Source: Chloroflexota bacterium (lineage in GTDB: Bacteria > Chloroflexota > Anaerolineae > Aggregatilineales > Phototrophicaceae). Taken from it: a DNA stretch of 7,587 nucleotides. Below the pieces are notes generated by a model. The model was not told the DNA's origin. It did no database searches and worked only from the letters and a program-made list of their open reading frames with translations. Both the position numbers and the translations under genes were made by a program. Shown here one piece after another: positions 1-6,722 of this stretch (positions are counted from its first letter, which is position 1; each line of letters begins with the position of its first letter). The stretch lies in NCBI GenBank assembly GCA_003242205.1, contig QGUR01000223.1, positions 1 to 7,587 on the forward strand. Reading direction: 5' to 3'.

Positions 1-71
1 CCCGGTCCGGCCTGCATCACTATAATCAGATTGAACGAGAACCCGGTCTGAAATGTTGGACAAGGTGGGTA

Positions 72-99
72 TAGACCGAAGACAACGGCGTATTATACT
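72..99 (+). promoter_or_regulatory. Candidate sigma70-type promoter for the ParB-like gene
   Basis: TAGACC at 72-77 matches the -35 consensus at 4 of 6 positions. TATACT at 94-99 matches the -10 consensus at 5 of 6, with a 16-base spacer. A transcript would start near base 106 and leave a leader of roughly 26 bases before the ATG at 132. A second TATAAT at 21-26 has no visible -35, which would fall at or beyond the window edge. This is inferred from sequence alone. Confidence 0.35.
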
Positions 100-131
100 A
101 GCGAACATGCGTACGAATAGCGAGTGCGGCC

Positions 132-1121
132 ATGCCGGACGACTTTAACGACGTCAACTATCAGGAAGGCATCAGCGCCTTTCAGGGCGCTCGCATGCGT
201 GCTTTTCTGGACGAAATGAGCAGTCTGCTGCGTGGCAAGTCCACCGAGCTGCTCAGTTTCGAGGACATTCGCACGCGCCTGCGCCTGAGGGAAGAATACT
301 ATCAGGGGCTACAGGATGTGCCCCTCGATAAGATCGTCGGCAGCGTCGGGCGCTACCGCGAGTTTACCCGGCGCTTCCTGCCCAAGAAGTCCGTCGCTCA
401 GGAGCGTTGGTCGCGCGTTTACGCTCAGGCCACCGGCATGACGGGCCTACCGCCCATCGAACTGTACAAAGTCGGTGATGTCTACTTCGTGCGCGACGGA
501 AATCATCGCGTTTCCGTCGCCAGACAGATGGGCGCGAAAACCATTCAGGCGCACGTCACCGAACTGCCGACGTCGATCAGCCTGCATCCGGGCATGTCCG
601 AAGAAGAACTGGACGCGGCTGCGGCCTACGCCAACTTCCTGAGCGAAACGCGCCTGAACCAGGTACGCCCGCACCACCAGCCGATCGTGCTGACCGAGCC
701 ATCGCGCTATAACGACCTGCTCGGCCACGTCCATCTGCACCGCAGCGTGCTGGAGCAGCAGCGCGGGCAGCCGGTTTCGATCGAGGAAGCCGCCGCCGAC
801 TGGTACGATAACGTCTACCGTCCGGCCATCACGCTGATCCGCAAATACGGCGTGCTCGACCGCGTGCCGAAACGCACCGAAGCCGACCTCTATCTGTGGC
901 TGGTTGACCACCTGCGCGAAGTCAACGAACACACGCACGCGCTGCCGCAGGGAGCGCGCACCTTCAGCCACGCGCTGGTTGACTATCTGGCCGAGCGGCG
1001 CATTCCCGTGCCAAAAGAACTGCTCACCGAGCGCGACGAAACGGTCGAACTGCCGCGCGTGCGCCCGCAACAGCCGGAAAAGACGCCGAACGGCTCCAAG
1101 GGGCAGAACGGTAACGAGTAA
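132..1121 (+). CDS. ParB-like nuclease-fold domain protein, probable DNA-binding regulator
   Basis: A 329-residue soluble protein with no signal peptide or membrane segment. The clearest motif is GNHRVSVARQ at residues 123-132, preceded by VYFVRDG. This is the ParB/sulfiredoxin-fold signature (the 'G-H-R' box that in ParB proteins binds nucleotide). Upstream of it, IVGSVGRYREFTRRFLP (about 68-84) and GLPPIELYKVG (105-115) are typical of the N-terminal part of a large Chloroflexota family often annotated as ParB-like or transcriptional regulator; the RTEADLYLW stretch (248-256) is also shared. That family recall is from memory. There is no helix-turn-helix I can recognise, and no ParA partner in the window, so a role in chromosome partitioning is not supported. 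The C-terminal tail after about residue 310 is polar and looks disordered. The ATG at 132 has only a weak ribosome site (GAG at 122-124) but is the first start in frame and fits the conserved N-terminus. cofE follows 120 bases downstream on the same strand and may be cotranscribed. Function is unknown. Confidence 0.8.
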   Translation: MPDDFNDVNYQEGISAFQGARMRAFLDEMSSLLRGKSTELLSFEDIRTRLRLREEYYQGLQDVPLDKIVGSVGRYREFTRRFLPKKSVAQERWSRVYAQATGMTGLPPIELYKVGDVYFVRDGNHRVSVARQMGAKTIQAHVTELPTSISLHPGMSEEELDAAAAYANFLSETRLNQVRPHHQPIVLTEPSRYNDLLGHVHLHRSVLEQQRGQPVSIEEAAADWYDNVYRPAITLIRKYGVLDRVPKRTEADLYLWLVDHLREVNEHTHALPQGARTFSHALVDYLAERRIPVPKELLTERDETVELPRVRPQQPEKTPNGSKGQNGNE

Positions 1122-1227
1122 AGCGGTCGTTTCCCGCGCCGCGAACCACCTCTATACGCCCGAAAAGCCCTCTGGTAGCATAAGCGCCCTGTGATCCGCC
1201 TCTGAATACGCGCCGCCGCCCGGCGAC

Positions 1228-1233
1228 GGAAAG
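1228..1233 (+). promoter_or_regulatory. Ribosome binding site that fixes the cofE start
   Basis: GGAAAG ends 8 bases before the ATG at 1242. The in-frame GTG at 1233 overlaps this site and so cannot use it, which favours the ATG. A small GC hairpin (CGCCG at 1211-1215 with CGGCG at 1221-1225) lies just upstream. I see no convincing promoter between 1122 and 1227. Confidence 0.5.
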
Positions 1234-1241
1234 TGGATGCC

Positions 1242-2051
1242 ATGTCTCGACAACCTCTGATGATTTTCCCGGTGGAAGCGCCGGTACAACAAAGCGCCTT
1301 CGATCTGACCGAAACGCTGGTCGCGTCGTTGGGCCGAGCCGAACAGACCTTGCTCGACGGCGACGTACTGGCCGTGTCCAGCAAATATGTGGCGATCAGC
1401 GAAGGGCGCGTTGTCAATCTGGCCGAGGTCGAGGTATCGCCGGCGGCGGCGGTGCTGGCCGAACGCTACCACATGAATCCACGTATCGCCCAGTTGGTGC
1501 TGGCCGAAGCGGAAAAGGTGTTCGGCGGCATTCCCGGCTTTTTGCTGACGTACAAGGATGGCATTCTGTCGCCCAACGCCGGGCTGGATCGCTCGAACAT
1601 CCCCAACGGATACGCCGTGCTGTTCCCGCGCGACCCGTACCGTTCGGCGGCGACCCTGCGCCGGAATGTCCGCGACCGGCTGGGCGTCGACATCGGCGTG
1701 ATCCTGACGGATAGCTGGCTGATGCCGGGGCGCATCGGCACGACCGGTGTCGCGCTGGCGACCGCCGGCTTCCGCCCGATACAGGACGAACGTGGCAAGG
1801 CCGACCTGTTCGGCAATCCGATGCAGGTGACGCGCCGCGGCATCGCCGATACCATCTGCGCGGCGGCGCAACTGGTTATGGGCGAACGCGACGAAGCCAC
1901 GCCGTTCGCCATCGCGCGCAATACCGGCGTCACGCTGACCGATGACGACGTGACCGTGGCCGACGTGGCGATTGACTGGCGAGAGTGCATCTACGTGCAG
2001 TCGCTCACCGAAGGCCTGCTGGAGCCGAGCAGCATGGTCGCCGGGGATTAA
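1242..2051 (+). CDS. cofE: Coenzyme F420-0:L-glutamate ligase-like protein (CofE family)
   Basis: 269 residues, close to the roughly 250 of archaeal CofE. The family enzyme uses GTP to add L-glutamate to F420-0 in the cytoplasm, building the polyglutamate tail of the deazaflavin cofactor F420. Visible family blocks in order are GDVLAVSSKYVAISEGRVV (residues 40-58), SPNAGLDRSNI (110-120), the acidic segment VILTDSW (153-159), and the C-terminal block ADLFGNPMQVTRRGIAD (187-203) followed by AAAQLVMGE (207-215). The NAG-D and T-D motifs that in CofE contribute to metal and nucleotide binding are present. What differs is the segment right after T-D: canonical CofE has D-T-F-G-R-P-x-R, while here it reads DSWLMPGRIGT (157-167). 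The protein is thus a clear family member, but its exact reaction is uncertain, and no other F420 gene (cofC, cofD, cofG/H) is in the window. Start ATG 1242 is chosen over GTG 1233 because GGAAAG lies 8 bases upstream of it. The stop faces the potA stop 11 bases away. Confidence 0.82.
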   Translation: MSRQPLMIFPVEAPVQQSAFDLTETLVASLGRAEQTLLDGDVLAVSSKYVAISEGRVVNLAEVEVSPAAAVLAERYHMNPRIAQLVLAEAEKVFGGIPGFLLTYKDGILSPNAGLDRSNIPNGYAVLFPRDPYRSAATLRRNVRDRLGVDIGVILTDSWLMPGRIGTTGVALATAGFRPIQDERGKADLFGNPMQVTRRGIADTICAAAQLVMGERDEATPFAIARNTGVTLTDDDVTVADVAIDWRECIYVQSLTEGLLEPSSMVAGD

Positions 2052-2062
2052 ACCGCCGGAAG

Positions 2063-3235
2063 CTACTCGGTCAGCACGCGCGAGTGCTCGGCGTCCCAGA
2101 AAATATAGACTTCCTGATCGATGTGGAAGGTTGTGTCCGAACGCAGGCCGTAATTCTGCACGCGGGCGACCAGTTGCTGGTTCTGCCCGATGCTGACGAC
2201 ATAGCGGGTGTCGGTCCCGATGTAGTTGGCGCGCAGGACTCTGCCACGCACCAGATTGATGTCCGGGTCGCGCAGCAGCAGCTCCCGGTGCTCTTCGGGC
2301 GATTCGTTCGTGCCATCGGCATATTTGACGGGGCCGGTCGCGCTGAACAGGTTGACCTTTTCCGGGCGAATGGCAACCGTCACCCTGCTGCCGCTGGTTA
2401 GAGCCTGATCGTTGAACGCCGCCTTGATCGTCAGCGTTTCATCGAGACACACCTGAGCAAACGGGTTGTTGACTTCGAGAATGTCGCCGCGCAGGAAATT
2501 CGTCTCGCCGATGAAGTCGGCCACGAATTCGGTCGCCGGCGTTTCGTAAATTTCTTCCGGCGTGCCGACTTGCAGCACGCGCCCGGCGTTCATGACGGCG
2601 ATACGGTCGGCCATCGTCATGGCCTCTTCCTGATCGTGCGTGACGTAGATGAACGTGATGCCCAGCGTTTCCTGAAGCGCAGCCAGTTCGTATTGCAGCG
2701 CCTTACGCAGCTTGAGATCGAGCGCGCCCAGCGGCTCGTCCAACAGCAGCACCGCCGGCTTCTTGACCAGAGCGCGCGCCAGCGCCACGCGCTGCTGCTG
2801 CCCGCCGGAAAGCTGGCGCGGGCGGCGGTCTTCCGCCTGATGCAGGCGCACCATCTCCAGCGCTTCCTGAGCTCGCTTCCGGGCTTCCTTTTTGCTCACG
2901 CCTTCCATTTCCAGACCAAACATAACGTTTTCCAGCACCGTCATGTGGGGAAACAGGGCGTAGTCCTGAAAAACCGTGTTCACCGGGCGGTGAAACGGGG
3001 GGACATTCTGGACCGCCTGACCGCGAATCAGGATTTCGCCGCTGGTGGCATCCTCAAAACCGGCGATCATCCGCAGGGTCGTTGTTTTGCCACACCCGCT
3101 CGGCCCGAGCAACGCAAAAAACTCGCCCCTATAAATTTCCAGCGAGACATTGTCGACCGCGACCAACTGTCCCGACTCGTGACGAGTTGGGAATGCCTTA
3201 ACGACGTTCCTCAGTTCGACATCCACCTGTCTCAT
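2063..3235 (-). CDS. potA: Spermidine/putrescine ABC transporter ATP-binding protein
   Basis: 390 residues, near the 378 of E. coli PotA. It is the cytoplasmic ATPase that, as a dimer, drives import through PotB-PotC. All ABC motifs are intact: Walker A GPSGCGKT (44-51), Q-loop glutamine (Q90, VFQDYALFPHMTV), signature LSGGQQQRVALARAL (142-156), Walker B VLLLDEP (162-168), D-loop ALD (171-173) and switch histidine H200 (VTHDQEEAM). After about residue 240 comes a C-terminal regulatory region of the TOBE type, starting with VADFIGETNFL and containing VAIRPEKV (287-294). This places it in the PotA/CysA/MalK-like group; its neighbours make it PotA. The frame stays open upstream to 3382. I take the ATG at 3235 because the conserved N-terminus begins there and a consensus promoter lies at 3323-3352, inside that upstream extension. 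The ribosome site is weak (AGAAGG about 14 bases upstream). It is separated from potD by 266 bases, so it is probably expressed from its own promoter as well as, or instead of, by readthrough. Confidence 0.95.
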   Translation of the reverse strand: MRQVDVELRNVVKAFPTRHESGQLVAVDNVSLEIYRGEFFALLGPSGCGKTTTLRMIAGFEDATSGEILIRGQAVQNVPPFHRPVNTVFQDYALFPHMTVLENVMFGLEMEGVSKKEARKRAQEALEMVRLHQAEDRRPRQLSGGQQQRVALARALVKKPAVLLLDEPLGALDLKLRKALQYELAALQETLGITFIYVTHDQEEAMTMADRIAVMNAGRVLQVGTPEEIYETPATEFVADFIGETNFLRGDILEVNNPFAQVCLDETLTIKAAFNDQALTSGSRVTVAIRPEKVNLFSATGPVKYADGTNESPEEHRELLLRDPDINLVRGRVLRANYIGTDTRYVVSIGQNQQLVARVQNYGLRSDTTFHIDQEVYIFWDAEHSRVLTE

Positions 3236-3322
3236 TGCGCGCTCTTGAGCCTTCTCTCGTTCCTTCGAGCAATCCTCTGGCGAATATTTCAAACGGCACA
3301 GCGCCGTGTTAGAAACATCAGC

Positions 3323-3352
3323 ATTATACGATAGCAACGCCCGCGCTTCCAA
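3323..3352 (-). promoter_or_regulatory. Probable sigma70-type promoter for potA
   Basis: Read on the minus strand, TTGGAA (3352-3347, 4 of 6 matches to the -35 consensus) is followed after 18 bases by a perfect TATAAT (3328-3323). Transcription would start near 3316, giving a leader of about 80 bases before the potA ATG at 3235. That leader contains a small hairpin, ACGGC/GCCGT at 3293-3307 with a 5-base loop. The site supports separate transcription of potA and the shorter potA start. Confidence 0.6.
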
Positions 3353-3384
3353 GAAAGGAACCAGCGGCGCGAGCATGGGCAAAT

Positions 3385-3418
3385 CGGACGGCCTGCTGCG
3401 CTGTTCGCAGCGTGTCCG
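3385..3418 (-). repeat. Second hairpin in the potD-potA gap
   Basis: GCTGCG (3395-3400) and CGCAGC (3406-3411) form a perfect 6-bp stem with a 5-base loop. CGGAC (3385-3389) and GTCCG (3414-3418) form an outer 5-bp stem across an asymmetric internal loop. On the minus strand it is followed by ATTTGCCC, too short a T run for a classical terminator. It may back up the hairpin at 3448-3476 or stabilise the end of the potD mRNA. Confidence 0.4.
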
Positions 3419-3447
3419 GCCCTCATCCCCGGGCTTGAAGAAAGCAG

Positions 3448-3476
3448 GGGCGTAGCAGCGTAACGCCGCTACGCCC
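3448..3476 (-). terminator. Stem-loop after potD, probable terminator or mRNA-stabilising hairpin
   Basis: GGGCGTAGC (3448-3456) and GCTACGCCC (3468-3476) are perfectly complementary. Inside them GCG/CGC (3458-3460 with 3464-3466) continues the stem past one A/C mismatch, closing on a TAA loop. On the minus strand it begins 25 bases after the potD stop and is followed by CTGCTTTCTTC, a moderately T-rich tail. That fits an intrinsic terminator, though the T run is imperfect. A hairpin at this place could also let more PotD than PotA be made. Confidence 0.6.
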
Positions 3477-3501
3477 GTCTGGTTTCCCGTTTGCAGGCCG
3501 G

Positions 3502-4617
3502 CTAGCGCCGCAGCAGGATCTTCACCTCGTCCCAGGCGTCGGCATAAGCCTGATCGACTTCCGGCGGCAGGATCGCGCTGAAGTACAGGCGCTCGGAGAT
3601 TTCCTCGCTCGGATAGATCGCCGGATTGTTCAGCAGTTCTTCGTCGATGTAGCCCAGATCAATCGCCGTCTGGTTCGGGCTACCATAGGCGGTGTAGTTG
3701 GCGATGTCGGCGCTGACGCGCGGGTCCAGAATGTAGTCGATAAAGACGTGCGCCAGTTCAGGGTTGGGCGCGCCGCTGGCGATTACCAGATTGTCCGTCC
3801 ACAGGTTCGCGCCTTCTTCGGGAATGACATAGACAAAGTCATCGCACTCGCAGGAGTCCATGATCTGGAAGATGTCGCCGCTGTATTCGATCGTGGCGTG
3901 GACGTCGCCTCGCTCCAGCAGCGCCTGACCATCGTCCTGAGCGATGGCCACGACGTTGCCGCCGTTCTCAAGCAGCGCGTCACGCGCGGCAAAGACCATC
4001 TCCGGATCTGTCGCCGGCGGCTGCTCGCCCAGCATCATCAGGCCGATGTCGATCATGGCGCGCGGGTCTTCCAGCCACGCGACCGGGCCTTCATATTCGA
4101 ACAGGTCCTTCCAGCTCTTCAGTTCGTACCCGACGACCGTCTGGTTATAGCCGATACCGAGCGTTCCCCACTGGTAAGGCACGGAATACTGGTTGCCCGG
4201 ATCATAGGGCGTATCTATCAGGTTTTCAGCGACATGGCGGAAGTTCGGGATTTTGCTCAGGTCAATCGGCTGGATGAGTTCTTCCTGAATCATGATTTCA
4301 ACGACATAGTCGGTCGGAACCAGAATGTCATAGCCGGGATTGCCCTGCCGCAGTCGCGCCAGCATGGCCTCGTTACTCTCGTAGACGTCGTAGATGACGG
4401 TGACGCCACACAGCTCTTCAAAATTGCTGATCGTGTCCTCGGCCACATAGGTCGACCAGTTGAAAACGCTCAGCGTCTGGCCCTCGAACCCCTCCGGGCA
4501 TGTCCAGGGCTCCAGATCGGCGTCAGATACGTCGAGTGGAGTTTCAGTCGTATCCTGCGCCAGCGCCGGCATCACGGCCAGCAGACACAGCAGCAAAACA
4601 AACCAGGCTTTTCGCAT
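3502..4617 (-). CDS. potD: Spermidine/putrescine-binding extracellular protein
   Basis: 371 residues; binds the polyamine outside the membrane and delivers it to PotB-PotC. The N-terminus is a signal peptide: MRK, a hydrophobic core (about 5-18), then ALA before QDTT, so signal peptidase I cleavage after residue 20 is likely. I see no lipobox. Family landmarks match PotD/PotF: FNWSTYV (52-58), YESNEAMLARL (79-89), YDILVPTDYVVEIM (96-109), VPYQWGTLGIGYN (146-158), PEEGANLWTDNLVIA (266-280), FIDYILDP (292-299) and NPAIYPSEEI (331-340). Compared with E. coli PotD from memory, the ligand-site Trp of FNW and the W and D of LWTDN (W273, D275) are kept, while the Trp normally in the W-N-G / W-A-G block is Y245. 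The mature part has four cysteines (40, 70, 256, 258). Upstream in-frame TTG at 4632 is rejected because GGAGGG (4622-4627) serves the ATG at 4617. Part of the potBCDA cluster, 169 bases after potC. Confidence 0.93.
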   Translation of the reverse strand: MRKAWFVLLLCLLAVMPALAQDTTETPLDVSDADLEPWTCPEGFEGQTLSVFNWSTYVAEDTISNFEELCGVTVIYDVYESNEAMLARLRQGNPGYDILVPTDYVVEIMIQEELIQPIDLSKIPNFRHVAENLIDTPYDPGNQYSVPYQWGTLGIGYNQTVVGYELKSWKDLFEYEGPVAWLEDPRAMIDIGLMMLGEQPPATDPEMVFAARDALLENGGNVVAIAQDDGQALLERGDVHATIEYSGDIFQIMDSCECDDFVYVIPEEGANLWTDNLVIASGAPNPELAHVFIDYILDPRVSADIANYTAYGSPNQTAIDLGYIDEELLNNPAIYPSEEISERLYFSAILPPEVDQAYADAWDEVKILLRR

Positions 4618-4621
4618 TTTT

Positions 4622-4627
4622 CCCTCC
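4622..4627 (-). promoter_or_regulatory. Strong ribosome binding site of potD
   Basis: On the minus strand GGAGGG is followed by AAAA and then the ATG at 4617. The core is strong and the spacing is rather short (4 bases). It rules out the in-frame TTG at 4632, which lies upstream of it, and fits a binding protein made in excess. Confidence 0.65.
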
Positions 4628-4669
4628 AGCAACAGCTAAACCGGCACCGGTCGATTATTGCGCCGCGCG

Positions 4670-4722
4670 CCGGAGCGCGACCAACCCACACGCCGAATCC
4701 CATACCGCAGCCAGCGCTCCGG
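4670..4722. repeat. Inverted repeat in the potC-potD gap
   Basis: CCGGAGCGC (4670-4678) and GCGCTCCGG (4714-4722) are perfectly complementary across a 35-base spacer. No T run follows on either side, so it is not a classical terminator. It lies in the 169 bases between potC and potD, about 50 bases upstream of the potD start, and could be a structured leader or a processing site. A weak -10-like AATAAT lies on the minus strand near 4655-4660, but its best -35 (TTGGTC) is poorly spaced, so I do not call a potD promoter. Confidence 0.35.
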
Positions 4723-4786
4723 GCCGGGGATTTCGGAAAGCGGTGGTTCTTTCAGAAGCCAAGTTTTACCAGATATGCCATGTCGA

Positions 4787-5713
4787 TCACAAACGCGTCG
4801 CATTGCGCCCCTGAATCAGCATGGAAATGCCGATCAGCACCGTCGAAACCACCAGAATCAGCGTGGAAATGGCGTTGATCTCCGGCGTGACGGAGAGCTT
4901 CAACAGGCCGTATACGAACACCGGCAGGGTCGTCGTGCCGACGCCGGACGTGAAGAAGGTGATGACAAAGTCGTCCAGCGACAGCGTGAACGCGAGCAGC
5001 GCGCCGGAAATGACGCCCGGCAGAATGAGCGGGAACGTGATGCGCCAGAAGGTTTGCCACTCGTTCGCGCCCAGATCGCGCGCCGCTTCTTCCAGACGGG
5101 GGTTCATATCGGCCAGTCGCGCGCGCACGACGATGGCCACGTAGGAAATATTGAAAGCGACATGGGCAATGATGATGGTTCCGAAACCGAATTGTGCCCG
5201 CTGGCCCGTCACTGTCGACATGAAGTCAAACAGCACGTTGAAGAAGATCAGCAGCGAGACGCCCTGTGTAATTTCGGGGATGACCACCGGCAGATAGAGC
5301 AGGCTGTCGACGAAGCGTTTGCCCGGATAGTTGCCGCGCGCCAGGCTCAGCGCGACCGCGGTTCCGATGATCGTGGCGATGATCGTCGCTATGATGCCGA
5401 CGAACAGGCTGTTGCCAAGCGCATTGAGCATCAGCCCGGTCGAGAAACGCGCCTCCGTGCCGACGATGTCATTGAAAATGTTGTTGTACCAGCGCAGCGT
5501 GAAGCCGCGCCACGTCGAGACAGAACGCGAGTCATTGAACGAGAAGATGACCAGCAGCAGAATCGGAGCCCAAAGAAAGAAGTAGGTGAAAATGGGATTG
5601 AGCAGCAGGCCGATTTTGCCGATTTTTCGCACCGCCATATCGCGGCGGATGCGGTTTGCATCATAGTGAATGGTCTCGGTGGTGATGCGGGATGGGGAAA
5701 GCGTGCGCGCCAT
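4787..5713 (-). CDS. potC: Spermidine/putrescine ABC transporter permease
   Basis: 308 residues, one of the two integral membrane subunits of the importer. About six hydrophobic segments are visible: roughly 41-59, 102-124, 138-163, 178-197, 233-255 and 281-300. The permease EAA loop that docks on PotA is at 208-227 (EEAARDLGANEWQTFW) followed by RITFPLILPG, matching the binding-protein-dependent permease signature. The position after potB and the DDF motif after the EAA loop (LSLDDFVITFF, 244-254) are typical of PotC. About 40 residues precede the first membrane segment, more than in E. coli PotC (264 residues in total); a later ATG at residue 26 is possible. I keep the ATG at 5713 because GAGGG, overlapping the potB stop codon, lies 8 bases upstream. 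The frame is open further upstream to 5932, but that part overlaps potB and is not coding. The 11-base gap to potB implies translational coupling. Confidence 0.93.
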   Translation of the reverse strand: MARTLSPSRITTETIHYDANRIRRDMAVRKIGKIGLLLNPIFTYFFLWAPILLLVIFSFNDSRSVSTWRGFTLRWYNNIFNDIVGTEARFSTGLMLNALGNSLFVGIIATIIATIIGTAVALSLARGNYPGKRFVDSLLYLPVVIPEITQGVSLLIFFNVLFDFMSTVTGQRAQFGFGTIIIAHVAFNISYVAIVVRARLADMNPRLEEAARDLGANEWQTFWRITFPLILPGVISGALLAFTLSLDDFVITFFTSGVGTTTLPVFVYGLLKLSVTPEINAISTLILVVSTVLIGISMLIQGRNATRL

Positions 5714-5721
5714 AATACCGT

Positions 5722-5726
5722 CCCTC
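5722..5726 (-). promoter_or_regulatory. potC ribosome binding site overlapping the potB stop codon
   Basis: On the minus strand the potB stop TGA runs straight into GGGA, giving GAGGG eight bases before the potC ATG at 5713. This arrangement fits coupled translation of the two permease subunits and settles the potC start. Confidence 0.65.
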
Positions 5727-6597
5727 AGTTCTGCCCGCCGAAGCGCATGTAAACGATCAGGCCAAGCGATACCATCGCCATCATCACGACAGACAGCGCC
5801 GATCCCAGCGGCCAGTTGCCGGTTCCGCGGAACTGGGTCTGGATCAGATTGCCGATCATCAACCCTTCGGTTCCGCCGAGCAGGTCCGGCGTGACGAACG
5901 CGCCGATAGACGGAATCAGCACCAGAATGCACCCAGCGACGACGCCCGGCAGCGTGAGCGGAAAGACGACGCGCCAGAACGCGTGCCAGTCGTTCGCCCC
6001 CAGATCGTACGCCGCTTCCACCAGCCGGAAATCGAACCGCTCAATCGAGGCATAGATCGGCAGCACCATAAAGGGCAGGAAGCCATATACCAGACCGACG
6101 AGCACGGCGAACTCGGTGTTGAGCAAGGTCAGCGGCGTTTCGATCAGCCCCAGACTGAGCAACAGATTATTGACCGGCCCGTCTCCACCGAGCAGGACGC
6201 GCCAGGCATAGGTGCGGACAAGGAAGTTGGTCCAGAAAGGCAGGATGACCAGAAACAGGGCGATTTGCTGCGCGCGCCGGCTCTTGCGGGTGCTGATAAA
6301 AAACGCCAGCGGGTAGCCAACCAGCAGGCAGATGACCGTCGTCACCAGCGCGATACGCACCGAGTCGACGATGACCGGAAAGAAGATATCGAAGATGCGA
6401 TTGTAATGTTCCAGCGTCAGCGGAAAGACGATCGTACCGCGCGGCCCGCGCGACATGAAGCTGACGAAAAAGACGATCGCCAGCGGCAGCAGGAAGAACA
6501 ATACCAGCCACAGCACAGCCGGAAGGGCCAGCAGCCCGCCGCTTTTTTTCTGCCGGATGGTATACGCCGCTGTCCCGAAAGATCGGTTAAAAGCCAT
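5725..6597 (-). CDS. potB: Spermidine/putrescine ABC transporter permease
   Basis: 290 residues, the first gene of the importer cluster and the partner of PotC in the membrane. After a basic N-terminus (RQKK, 15-18) there are about six membrane segments: roughly 21-47, 80-101, 111-130, 161-184, 216-238 and 265-284. The EAA loop, VEAAYDLGANDWHAFWRVVFPLTLPG, sits at 193-218 and is the contact for PotA. FWTNFLVRTYAW (121-132) and the LLGGDGPVN stretch (135-143) are characteristic of the PotB/PotH branch. The ATG at 6597 is the only sensible start and fits the family length. Its ribosome site is weak (GGA nine bases upstream), in contrast to potC and potD. A candidate promoter lies at 6667-6694. 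Confidence 0.93.
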   Translation of the reverse strand: MAFNRSFGTAAYTIRQKKSGGLLALPAVLWLVLFFLLPLAIVFFVSFMSRGPRGTIVFPLTLEHYNRIFDIFFPVIVDSVRIALVTTVICLLVGYPLAFFISTRKSRRAQQIALFLVILPFWTNFLVRTYAWRVLLGGDGPVNNLLLSLGLIETPLTLLNTEFAVLVGLVYGFLPFMVLPIYASIERFDFRLVEAAYDLGANDWHAFWRVVFPLTLPGVVAGCILVLIPSIGAFVTPDLLGGTEGLMIGNLIQTQFRGTGNWPLGSALSVVMMAMVSLGLIVYMRFGGQN

Positions 6598-6666
6598 CGA
6601 GCACTATCCGTAAATCGCTTGCTATCGGAGAACGAAAACAGCGGGTCTTTTGAGGACTCGCGCCTA

Positions 6667-6694
6667 ATTGTATTGCATTTGGCGTTGGCAGCAA
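6667..6694 (-). promoter_or_regulatory. Candidate promoter of the potBCD(A) cluster
   Basis: On the minus strand TTGCTG (6694-6689, 3 of 6 to the -35 consensus) is followed after 16 bases by TACAAT (6672-6667, 5 of 6 to the -10 consensus). Transcription would start near 6660, leaving a leader of about 63 bases before the potB ATG. The weak -35 suggests an activator may help; the dyad at 6723-6756 is suitably placed upstream. Confidence 0.4.
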
Positions 6695-6722
6695 TAGGGG
6701 GGTTCGCAAAGGGCAAAACAGG

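Noticed and set aside
44..78. 6-bp inverted repeat CGGTCT/AGACCG overlapping the candidate -35 box
   Set aside because: Only 6 bp with a 23-base spacer; expected by chance at this length, so not called as an operator.
2570..3334. Plus-strand open frame of 254 residues opposite potA
   Set aside because: Antisense to the ABC motifs of potA; composition typical of a shadow frame.
3236..3382. N-terminal extension of potA up to an ATG at 3382
   Set aside because: The extension matches nothing in PotA and contains the TTGGAA-18-TATAAT promoter. The conserved protein begins at the ATG at 3235.
3748..4878. Long plus-strand open frame of 376 residues opposite potD
   Set aside because: It is antisense to the clearly coding potD and has the Arg/Gln/His/Asp-rich composition that GC-rich coding strands produce on the opposite strand. 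No family motif.
4658..5752. Plus-strand open frame of 364 residues opposite potC
   Set aside because: Antisense shadow of a GC-rich permease gene; low-complexity Arg/Gln/Asp/Glu composition with no recognisable domain.
5714..5932. N-terminal extension of potC inside potB
   Set aside because: It lies entirely in a different frame of the potB 3' end and has shadow composition. The potC ATG at 5713 has its own ribosome site.
6604..6628. Near-direct repeat CTATCCG / CTATCGG in the potB leader
   Set aside because: Seven bases with one mismatch and only two copies; not enough to call a repeat or a regulator site.
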